Source: Streptomyces sp. NBC_01445
GTDB lineage: Bacteria; Actinomycetota; Actinomycetes; Streptomycetales; Streptomycetaceae
Direction of reading: 5' to 3'
Assembly (NCBI RefSeq): GCF_035918235.1
Contig: NZ_CP109485.1
Coordinates: 2,914,001-2,978,000 of the forward strand
DNA length: 64,000 nt
This document shows positions 35,427-42,864 of the stretch, in pieces. Position numbers and translations under genes: made by a program. The notes beneath the pieces were generated by a model. The model saw only the letters and a list, made by a program, of their open reading frames with translations. It was not told the DNA's origin and ran no database searches. Numbering within the stretch: the stretch's first letter is position 1; each line of letters starts with the position of its first letter.

Positions 35427-36265
35427 GGCTGCACCAGCCCTTCGTATGCGTCGGGCCGGCGGTCCCGGTAGAACGCCCACTGCTGGCGCACCTCGTCGAT
35501 GAGGCCGAAGTCGAGGTCCCGTACGAGGAGTTCCTCGTCCTTGTCGCTCGCGGCGTCGCCCACGGTCTGCCCGCGGGGGTCGACGAAGTAGCTGGTGCCG
35601 TAGAAGTCGTTGTCTCCGTACTCCTCCACGCCGACGCGGTTGATCGCGGCGATGAAGTACTCGTTGGCGACGGCCGCGGCGGGCTGTTCCAGCTGCCACA
35701 GGTACCCCGACAGGCCGCGGCTCGTGGCGGACGGGTTGTACACGAGCTGGGCGCCGTTGAGCCCGAGCTGGCGCCAGCCCTCCGGGAAGTGCCGGTCGTA
35801 GCAGATGTAGACGCCGACGCGGCCGACGGCGGTCTCGAAGACGGGCCAGCCCAGGTTTCCCGGCTTGAAGTAGTACTTCTCCCAGAAGCCCTTCACCTGC
35901 GGGATGTGATGCTTGCGGTACTTGCCGAGGTACGTGCCGTCGGCGTCGATCACGGCCGCGGTGTTGAAGTAGAACCCGGACTGCTCGACCTCGAAGACCG
36001 GCACGACGACGACCATCCCGGTCTCGCGGGCCAGCGCCTGCATGCGGGTCACCGTCGGCCCGTCCGGCACGGGTTCGGCCCACCGGTAGTGCTCCGCCTC
36101 CTGCACCTGGCAGAAGTAGGGGGCGTTGAAGACCTCCTGGAAGCCGATGATCCGGGCGCCCTGCCGGGCTGCCTCCCGCGCATGTTCCTCATGCTTGGTG
36201 ATCATGGATTCGGTGTCGCCCGTCCAGGTCGCCTGGACCAGCGCGGCGCGTACGACGTGGGCCAT
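35423..36265 (-). CDS. Beta-ureidopropionase-type amidase (nitrilase superfamily), copy 2
   Basis: This is the 280-residue paralogue of the amidase at 31545, with the same triad at E44, K118 and C155 and no gap in the alignment. Differences cluster in the N-terminal third, for example FYGPYF versus FNAPYF next to the catalytic Glu and YEEEQPGVLY versus FEVEQSGFYF. This fits a shift in substrate side chain, such as N-carbamoyl-beta-alanine versus its methyl homologue. It is the first gene of the cluster and is translationally coupled to the aminotransferase. Confidence 0.92.
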   Translation of the reverse strand: MAHVVRAALVQATWTGDTESMITKHEEHAREAARQGARIIGFQEVFNAPYFCQVQEAEHYRWAEPVPDGPTVTRMQALARETGMVVVVPVFEVEQSGFYFNTAAVIDADGTYLGKYRKHHIPQVKGFWEKYYFKPGNLGWPVFETAVGRVGVYICYDRHFPEGWRQLGLNGAQLVYNPSATSRGLSGYLWQLEQPAAAVANEYFIAAINRVGVEEYGDNDFYGTSYFVDPRGQTVGDAASDKDEELLVRDLDFGLIDEVRQQWAFYRDRRPDAYEGLVQP

Positions 36266-36310
36266 GTGCCGCTCCTTTGCCTGTTGCCCCCGCCGGGGGA
36301 CGTCAGAGAG

Positions 36311-36341
36311 CCTCTACGCCCGTAGACACAGGCCGTAGAGG
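36311..36341. promoter_or_regulatory. Candidate operator upstream of the pyrimidine-type cluster
   Basis: Three half-sites of the same sequence lie within 31 bases. TCTACG (36313-36318) and CGTAGA (36321-36326) form a palindrome with a 2-base centre, and a second CGTAGA lies at 36334-36339. The outer arms CCTCTACG and CGTAGAGG are perfect 8-base complements. TCTACG recurs at 31535-31540, just upstream of the dihydropyrimidinase gene. It is likely bound by the cluster regulator; this is inferred. Confidence 0.5.
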
Positions 36342-36530
36342 GACGAACGTAAGCCTCACCGGCGGCCTTGCCAAGACCATCGCCGTTAACCGACGGAATC
36401 GATCATGTTTCGCACCCGTGCGGGTGACGAGTGAGCGGGCGAGGGTCTTTGGGGGAGCCGGGGACCGACGACAACACCGCGAGGTGCGGTGCCAGACCCC
36501 GCGAGCCCGGCCTGATCCGAACGAGAGGCC

Positions 36531-37901
36531 CTACGTGGGGAACCCGGCGACCCTGAGGGCGTGCACGACGTCCCAGTACCGCTCGTCGGATACTCCGCGC
36601 GCCGCCTCGACGAGCAGCGGGACGAGGCGGCCCGGGTCGTCGTGCACGCTGCGGGCGGCCTCTTCGGGGGTGCGTACGCGGATGTAGGCGTCGAGGAGCG
36701 CGCGGGTCTCGCGGTGGCGGCCCTCGCCGGTGAGGCGGAGCACGGACGCGCCGATCTCGGTGGCGGGGCGGGCCACCCCCTGGCGCAGGATCTGCTGCGC
36801 GTCGGCGGTGCGTCCCGCGGCGGCGAGCGCGTCGGCGGCGGCCACGAGGAGGTCCGCCGGGAGCGAGGCCGTCTCCCAGAGCAGGGTCGCCCAGTCGGCG
36901 CCGAGGCCCGCGCGGTTCAACTCGGCGGCGAGCAGCGGGAATCGGGCGGCGGGCCAGTGGGCGGCCTCGACGAGCGCGCCGTGTGCCTCCCCGCCGCGGC
37001 CCTCGGCGCGCAGCCGCAGGAGGGTGCCGACGCAGGCGGCGATGGCGGCGCGAGCCTCGCTGTCGAGGCGCTGCGGGGCGGGCGGTGCCGCCTCCTGCCC
37101 CTCGACGGCTCCGGCGAACCGGGCACCGCGCGGGCTCGCGGCGGAGTCCCGTAACGGGCCTTGAGCGGCTGGGGGTGTGGGGTCGACGGTCGACTCGGTC
37201 GCACCAGCGACAGGGGCCTCGGCCTCGTCGAGCATCCCGGCGAAACGGGCGCTGCCACGGGGGCGGCGCTTGCGTTCCTTGGGAGGCTTGGAGCGTCCCG
37301 GAGGGTTGGGAGGTGCCGACTGCGGGTGCTGCTGCGGTACGGGGAGGGGTGACGGCCGTGGCGGAGGTGGCGGCTGCCGGTCCAGGTCCGCGATCCTGCG
37401 GTGGAGCTCCGCGCAGCGGGCCGTCGCGCGTTCGTGGTCGTCGCGCGCCCAGGCCAGGTCGAGGCGCATCGCCTCGGCCTGTTCGCGCGTGGCGGCCGTG
37501 TGCAGGAGCTGCGCCAGTTCCACCTGCCGCTCGGCGGCGTACCGCTGCTCGCGGAGCATCACATCGAGCCGGTCACCGAGCAGGTCGCGGCCGCCGGGCC
37601 GTGCGTCGAAGGCGGTGAGCGAGGCGCGGTGCAATGCGCGGGCCCGTACGGCCTCTGCCCCTACTCCCGCGTCCGCCGCCGCCTCGTAGGACCCGCCGCC
37701 CACGCCCAGATCCTGGAGCAGGGCTTCCATGACATCCCAGGGGGGCACCTCGGCGCCGGTGAGGCAGGCCCGCATCCCGTCGGGGTCGCGCTGCCAGAAG
37801 ATGCCGCACCAGCCGGCGTCCTGGTCGAGCCGGGCCAGCAGGTTCCGCAGGTACACCGCGAACTCCCGGACCTGGTCAGGGAGTTGTTCCACTTCCATCA
37901 C
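36531..37901 (-). CDS. Uncharacterised protein with HTH-like head, coiled-coil/proline linker and helical-repeat C-terminus
   Basis: This 456-residue protein belongs to no named family that I know. Residues about 5-65 form a small helical domain (REFAVYLRNLLARLD, then DPDGMRACLTGAEVPPWDV) of a type I associate with Streptomyces-only proteins. Residues about 105-175 are charged and helical, probably coiled coil. A Pro/Lys/Arg-rich linker follows, containing the short repeated motif RGSARFAG and RGARFAG about 50 residues apart. The last 180 residues are Ala/Leu-rich helical repeats, TPR-like. No signal peptide or membrane segment is present. An adaptor or scaffold role is possible but not shown. 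Confidence 0.8.
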   Translation of the reverse strand: MMEVEQLPDQVREFAVYLRNLLARLDQDAGWCGIFWQRDPDGMRACLTGAEVPPWDVMEALLQDLGVGGGSYEAAADAGVGAEAVRARALHRASLTAFDARPGGRDLLGDRLDVMLREQRYAAERQVELAQLLHTAATREQAEAMRLDLAWARDDHERATARCAELHRRIADLDRQPPPPPRPSPLPVPQQHPQSAPPNPPGRSKPPKERKRRPRGSARFAGMLDEAEAPVAGATESTVDPTPPAAQGPLRDSAASPRGARFAGAVEGQEAAPPAPQRLDSEARAAIAACVGTLLRLRAEGRGGEAHGALVEAAHWPAARFPLLAAELNRAGLGADWATLLWETASLPADLLVAAADALAAAGRTADAQQILRQGVARPATEIGASVLRLTGEGRHRETRALLDAYIRVRTPEEAARSVHDDPGRLVPLLVEAARGVSDERYWDVVHALRVAGFPT

Positions 37902-38016
37902 ACGCCGCCCGATCCCTCCGCAGAGTGGAGTCTTCCGGTTCGGAAGAAAACACCCTCCGTGTTTCGGGGGCGCTACGGGCGCTTTTCCGGGGCGGCACCG
38001 CCCTCACTCGCCGCAG

Positions 38017-38268
38017 CTAGACAGTCACCAGCGAGCAACTCGCGACGATCTCGTCCATGGAGAGGCCGAGAGTCCGGGCGAGGGCCGCGACCGTGAAGAA
38101 CGCGGGCGTGGGCGCCCGGCCGGTCTCGATCTTGCGGAGCGTCTCGGCGGACAGACCCGCGCTCGCGGCGACCTCCACCATGCTCCGCCCGCGCCGGGCC
38201 TCGCGCAGCAGGAGGCCGAGCCGCTCACCGCGCTCGCGCTCTTCGGGGGTCAAGGGGGTTCGGACCAT
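38017..38268 (-). CDS. XRE-family HTH transcriptional regulator (small)
   Basis: This is an 83-residue, single-domain DNA-binding protein. The XRE HTH is clear: MVEVAASAGLSAETLRKIE, then GRAPTPAFFTVAALARTLGL. It is divergent from the methionine aminopeptidase gene with only 52 bases between the start codons. That gap contains a perfect palindrome, so it very likely regulates itself and that gene. Confidence 0.9.
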   Translation of the reverse strand: MVRTPLTPEERERGERLGLLLREARRGRSMVEVAASAGLSAETLRKIETGRAPTPAFFTVAALARTLGLSMDEIVASCSLVTV

Positions 38269-38272
38269 GGGA

Positions 38273-38311
38273 CCAGTCTACTGGCAGAACCCCCATTCAA
38301 ATACCGGTATT
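38273..38311. promoter_or_regulatory. Two palindromes in the XRE/map divergent promoter
   Basis: AATACCGGTATT (38300-38311) is a perfect 12-base palindrome overlapping the likely -10 of the map gene (TATTGT at 38308-38313, seven bases before its ATG). A second dyad, CCAGT-CT-ACTGG, lies at 38273-38284, immediately next to the XRE start codon. They are probable binding sites for the XRE protein. Confidence 0.55.
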
Positions 38312-38320
38312 GTAATTGGC

Positions 38321-39088
38321 ATGGTGGAACTCAAGACAGACACATCGATCGACGAGATGCGGGAAGCGGGCCGGGTCGTGGCCCAGGCGCTCGCTGCGGT
38401 CCGCGAGAAGGCGGCCGTCGGGGTCTCGCTCCTGGAACTGGACGCGGTGGCGCACGGCGTCCTGCGCGCGGCCGACGCGGGCTCCCCGTTCCTCGGCTAC
38501 CGCCCCTCGTTCGCCCCGACCCCCTTCCCCGCGGTCCTGTGCGCGTCGGTGAACGACGCGATCGTGCACGGCATCCCCGACGGGTACCGGCTGCGCGACG
38601 GCGATCTCCTCTCGGCCGACTTCGGCGCCGAGCTGGGCGGCTGGGCCGGCGACTCGGCGATCAGCTTCACGGTCGGCAAGGCACGCCCCGAGGACCTGCA
38701 CCTCATCGAGACGGCGGAGCGCGCGCTCGCGGCGGGCATCGCGGCGGCGGTCGTCGGCAACAGGATCGGGGACATCGCCCACGCCATCGGGAAGGTGTGC
38801 CGGGCGGAGGGATACGGCATCCCGGACGGCTTCGGCGGGCACGGCATCGGCCGCAAGATGCACGAGGACCCGCCCGTCCCGAACGAGGGACGGGCGGGCC
38901 GGGGCATGCGCCTCAAGCACGGCATGGTGCTCGCGATCGAGCCGATGGTGATCGCCGGCGGCATGGACGACTACTACGCGGCCCCGGACGGCTGGACCCT
39001 GCGCACAGGAGACGGCACCCGCGCCGCCCACGCGGAACACACGGTGGCGATCACGGACGCGGGGCCGCGGATCCTTACGGCGCTCTGA
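38321..39088 (+). CDS. map: Type I methionine aminopeptidase (paralogue)
   Basis: This 255-residue metalloprotease removes N-terminal methionine. The metal ligands are recognisable: the two Asp in SADFGAELGGWAGDSAISF, the His in GHGIGRKMHEDP, and the Glu in VLAIEPMV and HAEHTVAI. It lacks the N-terminal zinc-finger extension and is not in the usual secY-adk-map ribosomal-protein context, so it is an accessory copy. The ATG has no ribosome site and a -10-like TATTGT seven bases upstream, suggesting a leaderless transcript controlled by the divergent XRE protein. Confidence 0.93.
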   Translation: MVELKTDTSIDEMREAGRVVAQALAAVREKAAVGVSLLELDAVAHGVLRAADAGSPFLGYRPSFAPTPFPAVLCASVNDAIVHGIPDGYRLRDGDLLSADFGAELGGWAGDSAISFTVGKARPEDLHLIETAERALAAGIAAAVVGNRIGDIAHAIGKVCRAEGYGIPDGFGGHGIGRKMHEDPPVPNEGRAGRGMRLKHGMVLAIEPMVIAGGMDDYYAAPDGWTLRTGDGTRAAHAEHTVAITDAGPRILTAL

Positions 39089-39112
39089 GCGCGCCGCCCG
39101 CCCGGCTCCGGC

Positions 39113-39811
39113 TCAGTTGTCCTGAAGGAACTTCTTCGCCAGGGAGTCGCCGAGGGTCACCGCCGCGCCGTGGCTCTCGATCGGGGACGTCTGGTTGTTC
39201 TTGAACACGATGTACGTGACGCCGGAGTCCGTGCCGCCGGTCTCCGGGTCCGGGTCGATGCCGAGGGCCTTCGCGGTGGCGTAGGACGCCTCGCCGATGA
39301 TCTGGTTCGGGCCGGTGTCGCCGACGACCGCGTACTCCACCTTGTTGTTGTAGATGACGGCCACGACGCCGCCGCCCTTGATGCCGGCTCCCGCGTAGTT
39401 CCAGATGCTGCTGGAGCTGGGCACGACGACGTAGGGGAGCTTCTCGGCGCTCAGCGCCTTGCCGTCGGACTGATGGAAGGCCGTGTCGTCCTGGAACCAG
39501 GGGTCTGTGTCGGCGTTGCACTGCGTGGTGATCTGGCCGTCGCAGTCGATGTCCATGTCGGCCTTCCAGAAGACCGCGCCGTTCTTGCCGCAGACCGGCA
39601 CGGTCGCCGAGGTCTCCTCGTCGGTGCGGTACTTGCCGTTCGATATCTGCGAGCAGGACGTGACCTTGGCGAGCAGGTCGGCCGCGCTGACCGTGCCTTC
39701 CTGGGCGCGCTGGGGGCCGGTCTCGCCGGCGGTGGCGTTCGTGGGGAGGAGAGCCGTGGCGAGCAGCGCGGCTCCGGCGGAGGCGGTGAGGGCGAGCGTT
39801 CGGGTACGCAC
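39113..39811 (-). CDS. Secreted chitosanase, glycoside hydrolase family 75
   Basis: This 232-residue secreted enzyme would hydrolyse chitosan. A Sec signal of about 28 residues ends near TNATA. The mature domain shows the GH75 blocks MDIDCDGQ, PWFQDDTAFHQSDG and the catalytic pair D165 and E174 in VVGDTGPNQIIGEAS; the spacing of nine matches, from memory, the fungal enzyme's Asp160/Glu169. The GTG start at 39809-39811 follows AGAAGGG. A CsnR-like palindrome lies 18 bases upstream, which supports chitosan regulation. Confidence 0.92.
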   Translation of the reverse strand: MRTRTLALTASAGAALLATALLPTNATAGETGPQRAQEGTVSAADLLAKVTSCSQISNGKYRTDEETSATVPVCGKNGAVFWKADMDIDCDGQITTQCNADTDPWFQDDTAFHQSDGKALSAEKLPYVVVPSSSSIWNYAGAGIKGGGVVAVIYNNKVEYAVVGDTGPNQIIGEASYATAKALGIDPDPETGGTDSGVTYIVFKNNQTSPIESHGAAVTLGDSLAKKFLQDN

Positions 39812-39829
39812 GTGGGGGACCCTTCTGTT

Positions 39830-39842
39830 AGGAAAGTTTCCT
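39830..39842. promoter_or_regulatory. CsnR-box-like palindrome upstream of the chitosanase
   Basis: AGGAAAGTTTCCT is a perfect 13-base palindrome around a central G. As I recall it, the operator of the ROK-family repressor CsnR, found upstream of actinomycete chitosanase genes, has this same GGAAA-TTTCC core. No csnR gene is in this window. Confidence 0.75.
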
Positions 39843-39981
39843 TACCTTCGGGGCCCAAATCTGGCGCCGCCACAGGTAGGTGTCAACCCCTCGAATACGC
39901 CAAGAGGCCCGCGTTTCCCGCCAGTTGACGTCTCTCCCACGTCAGCCGACGGGACCCGCGGGCCCCTCACCGCACGTCTGG

Positions 39982-41859
39982 TCAGCCGCCGGAGGCGGGC
40001 CTCACCACCATCGCCGAACCGCCGCCGCGCCGCACCTTCTCGGCCGCGGCGAGCCACTTGCCGTTCTTCAGGCGCTGCACGCCCGTCGCCGCGCCGATCT
40101 CCGGGTTCTGCTTGAAGACGTGGCCGAGCGCCTCCAGGCGCGCTCTCGTCGGCGAGTCCCACAGGCCCGGTTCGAGCTCCGTCGCCGCCGCGTTGCGCTG
40201 GCTGGCGCGGGGCGCCGCGATCGCGTCCACCAGGGGCAGCCCGCGGTCGACGAAGCCGGTCAGCGTCTGCAGGACGGTCGTAATGATCGTCGCGCCGCCG
40301 GGCGACCCGAGCGCCACCACCGGCTGGTCGTGCCGGTCGAGGACGATCGTCGGGGAGATCGACGAGCGCGGGCGCTTGCCGGGCCCCGGCAGGTTCGGGT
40401 CGTGGACCGCGGGGTTGGCCGGCGCGAACGAGAAGTCCGTGAGCTCGTTGTTGAGCAGGAAGCCGCGGCCCGGGACGGTGATGCCGCTGCCGCCCGTCGA
40501 CTCGATCGTCAGCGTGTACGCGACGACGTTGCCCCACTTGTCGGCGGCCGTCAGATGAGTCGTGTTCTCGCCCTCGAAGGTCGTCGGGGCCGCCTTGTCG
40601 CCGGGCTCACCGCACTGGCCCGGGTGCCGCGGGTCCCCCGGCGCCAGCGGGCTCGTCAGGACCGCGTCGTCCTTGATGAGGCACTCCCGCGAGTCGGCGA
40701 ACCGCTGCGAAAGCAGCTCCTTCGCCGGTACGTCCTCGAAGTCGGGGTCGCCGACCCAGCGCCCGCGGTCCGCGAACGCGATCCGGCTCGCCTCGATGTA
40801 GCGGTGCAGATACTGCTCCTGCGTGGCCTTCGACAGGTCTGTGCGCTCAAGGATGTTGAGCGCCTCGCCGACGGTCGTACCGCCCGAGGACGACGGCGCC
40901 ATCGAGTAGACGCCCAGCCCGCGGTACGAGGTCTTCGTCGGGGCCTGGAGCTTCGCCCCGTACGCCCTGAGGTCCTTGACGGACAGCCGGCCGGGCCGCG
41001 CGACCCGGCCCGACGCCGGGTCCACGGGCGGCTTGTTCACGGTGCGTACGACGTCCTTGCCGATGTCGCCTCGGTAGATGGCGCCGACGCCTTCGTGCGC
41101 CAACTCCTCGTAGGTGCGGGCGAGATCAGGGTTCTTGAACGTGGAGCCCACGACGGGGAGCGCGCCACCCGGCAGGAACAGCTCGGCCGTGGCGGGGAAG
41201 TCCTTGAACCGCGCCTGGTTCGCCTCGGTCTGGGAGCGGAACGTGGCGTCGACCGTGAACCCGTCCCGTGCCAGCTTCTGCGCCGGCCGAAGCACCGAGC
41301 CGAGCCGCTCGCTGCCCCAGGTGTCGAGCGCGGTCTGCCAGGTGGCGGGCGTGCCCGGCGTCCCGACGCTCAGGCCGCTCGTCACCGCGTCGTTGAAGTC
41401 GAGGGGCTTGCCGTTCTCCAGGAACAGGCCCGAGTCGGCGGTGAGAGGGGCCGTCTCGCGGCCGTCGATCGTGTGCACCTTGCGGGTCTTCGCGTCGTAG
41501 TACACGAAGTAGCCGCCCCCGCCGACGCCCGCGGAGTACGGCTCGGTGACGCCGAGCGCCGCGGCCGTGGCGACGGCGGCGTCCACCGCGTTGCCGCCCT
41601 TGCGGAGGACCTCGATCCCGGCGGCGGACGCGTCCGCGTCGACGCTGGAGACCGCGCCGCCGTAGCCGACGGCGAGCGGCACCTTCTGTGCGGACGCGTG
41701 GGGCGAGTGGTTCGCGTCGGACGCCGGGGCCGCGGCGGCACCGACCGTCACCAGCGTGGCCGCGACAGCCAGCCCCGAGAGATTCCGAAGACTTCGCAGG
41801 CTCCGCGGCTTCCCCGGATACCCAGGATTCATCCGATTCCGCGCAACAGGACGTCTCAT
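39982..41859 (-). CDS. ggt: Secreted gamma-glutamyltransferase
   Basis: This 625-residue Ntn-hydrolase is exported and auto-cleaved into large and small subunits at the Thr of NTTHLT (about residue 433). The signal region is long and basic (about 28 residues), then LAVAATLVTVGAAAAPASDA. Family motifs include GGNAVDAAVATAAALGVTEP, the small-subunit FLLNNELTDFS and SSISPTIV, plus GSPGGATIITTVLQTL. The ATG is behind GGAGG at five-base spacing. It differs from the cytosolic-type homologue at 17788: this one has the complete classical motifs and would act outside the cell on glutathione-like peptides. Confidence 0.94.
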   Translation of the reverse strand: MRRPVARNRMNPGYPGKPRSLRSLRNLSGLAVAATLVTVGAAAAPASDANHSPHASAQKVPLAVGYGGAVSSVDADASAAGIEVLRKGGNAVDAAVATAAALGVTEPYSAGVGGGGYFVYYDAKTRKVHTIDGRETAPLTADSGLFLENGKPLDFNDAVTSGLSVGTPGTPATWQTALDTWGSERLGSVLRPAQKLARDGFTVDATFRSQTEANQARFKDFPATAELFLPGGALPVVGSTFKNPDLARTYEELAHEGVGAIYRGDIGKDVVRTVNKPPVDPASGRVARPGRLSVKDLRAYGAKLQAPTKTSYRGLGVYSMAPSSSGGTTVGEALNILERTDLSKATQEQYLHRYIEASRIAFADRGRWVGDPDFEDVPAKELLSQRFADSRECLIKDDAVLTSPLAPGDPRHPGQCGEPGDKAAPTTFEGENTTHLTAADKWGNVVAYTLTIESTGGSGITVPGRGFLLNNELTDFSFAPANPAVHDPNLPGPGKRPRSSISPTIVLDRHDQPVVALGSPGGATIITTVLQTLTGFVDRGLPLVDAIAAPRASQRNAAATELEPGLWDSPTRARLEALGHVFKQNPEIGAATGVQRLKNGKWLAAAEKVRRGGGSAMVVRPASGG

Positions 41860-41962
41860 CCGTACCTCCAGTCAACAGCCCTCCGCGCAGCGTAACTTCA
41901 GTTCCGCATGGCGTCAGGACCCCCTCGAACAAGGATCCGTCCGCCCGCTAGCATGCGCCCCC

Positions 41963-42721
41963 ATGACTGAAGACGTGCGCAACATCGTCCTCGGCGTGAT
42001 CGCAGCCGGGATCAGCGCCGCCCTTGGCTGGCTCGCCCGCACCTACTTGTGGAAGCGCAAACTCCGCCGCAGGCAGGCCTTCTTCGGGCTGCCCGACAAC
42101 TCCGAGTCGCTCCTCGTGGTCAACCGCGAGGCGGGCGGCCCCGAGCTGACGGTGAAGCGTCACGACGTCTTCGCCCTGCTCGAACTCTCGGCGATCATCA
42201 AGGACTGCGGGGCGCACGCGCAGGTCGTCGCACACGACACGACCCAGCAGGGCTTCGGGGAACGCACCGAGTTCTGCGTGGGCGGACCGGCGTCGAACCG
42301 CCGGATGGCCGCCCATATGCACAGCCTCCTGCCGGGCATCCGCGTCAACACGGACCCGGAGCCCGGCCCCGACCGCGGCGCGTTCCAGATAGGCAGCGAG
42401 CGCTACCGCCTGGAACCGGGGATCACGGAGTACGTGCTGCTCGCCCGGCTGACAGCGGGCCAGGGGCAGGGCTCGCGCCCGGTCTTCCTCTTCTGCGGCC
42501 AGCTGCCGATCACCAACCAGGCGGCCACCCGCTATCTCGCCCGCCACCACGAGCGACTGGCCCGCAAGCACGGCGGCAACGCGTTCGTGCTCCTCCTGAA
42601 GGTCGTCAACTCCCAGGCGTACGGCCCCGATGTGGTCGAGCTGGTCGGCGACGTCACCCGCGCCGCCCAGGCGCCGGCCCCCGCGGCCACGCCCCGCGCC
42701 TCCTCGCACCGGGCGAAGTGA
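41963..42721 (+). CDS. Uncharacterised membrane-anchored protein
   Basis: This 252-residue protein has one N-terminal membrane segment (about residues 8-27, NIVLGVIAAGISAALGWLA) followed by a basic stop-transfer KRKLRRRQ. The soluble domain is therefore probably cytoplasmic. I do not recognise the family; it contains an ordered alpha/beta region (ESLLVVNREAGGPELTVKRH), FCVGGPASNRRMAAHMHSLL and RPVFLFCGQLPITNQAATRY. The last 25 residues are low-complexity. TAGCAT at 41949-41954 lies eight bases before the ATG, so the mRNA may be leaderless. It appears monocistronic. Confidence 0.8.
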   Translation: MTEDVRNIVLGVIAAGISAALGWLARTYLWKRKLRRRQAFFGLPDNSESLLVVNREAGGPELTVKRHDVFALLELSAIIKDCGAHAQVVAHDTTQQGFGERTEFCVGGPASNRRMAAHMHSLLPGIRVNTDPEPGPDRGAFQIGSERYRLEPGITEYVLLARLTAGQGQGSRPVFLFCGQLPITNQAATRYLARHHERLARKHGGNAFVLLLKVVNSQAYGPDVVELVGDVTRAAQAPAPAATPRASSHRAK

Positions 42722-42770
42722 CCCGCTCCTGACCTGGGGCGCGGCGGACGCCGTTGAACAACAAAACATC

Positions 42771-42825
42771 GTTACCCGTACGTAACTTACCGATGGGTTA
42801 CCTACGGTAAGACGCCACGGTTACC
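42771..42825. promoter_or_regulatory. Cluster of GTTACC repeats upstream of the S15-type hydrolase
   Basis: GTTACC occurs at 42771-42776, 42797-42802 and 42820-42825. Related inverted copies lie between them: GTTAC/GTAAC at 42771/42782 and CTTACC (42786-42791)/GGTAAG (42806-42811). The density of the motif just before a secreted-enzyme gene suggests binding of a dimeric or oligomeric regulator. The regulator is unknown. Confidence 0.5.
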
Positions 42826-42864
42826 GTCGGGTCACTTTGCACTGACACGAGTGAGGAGTGACCC

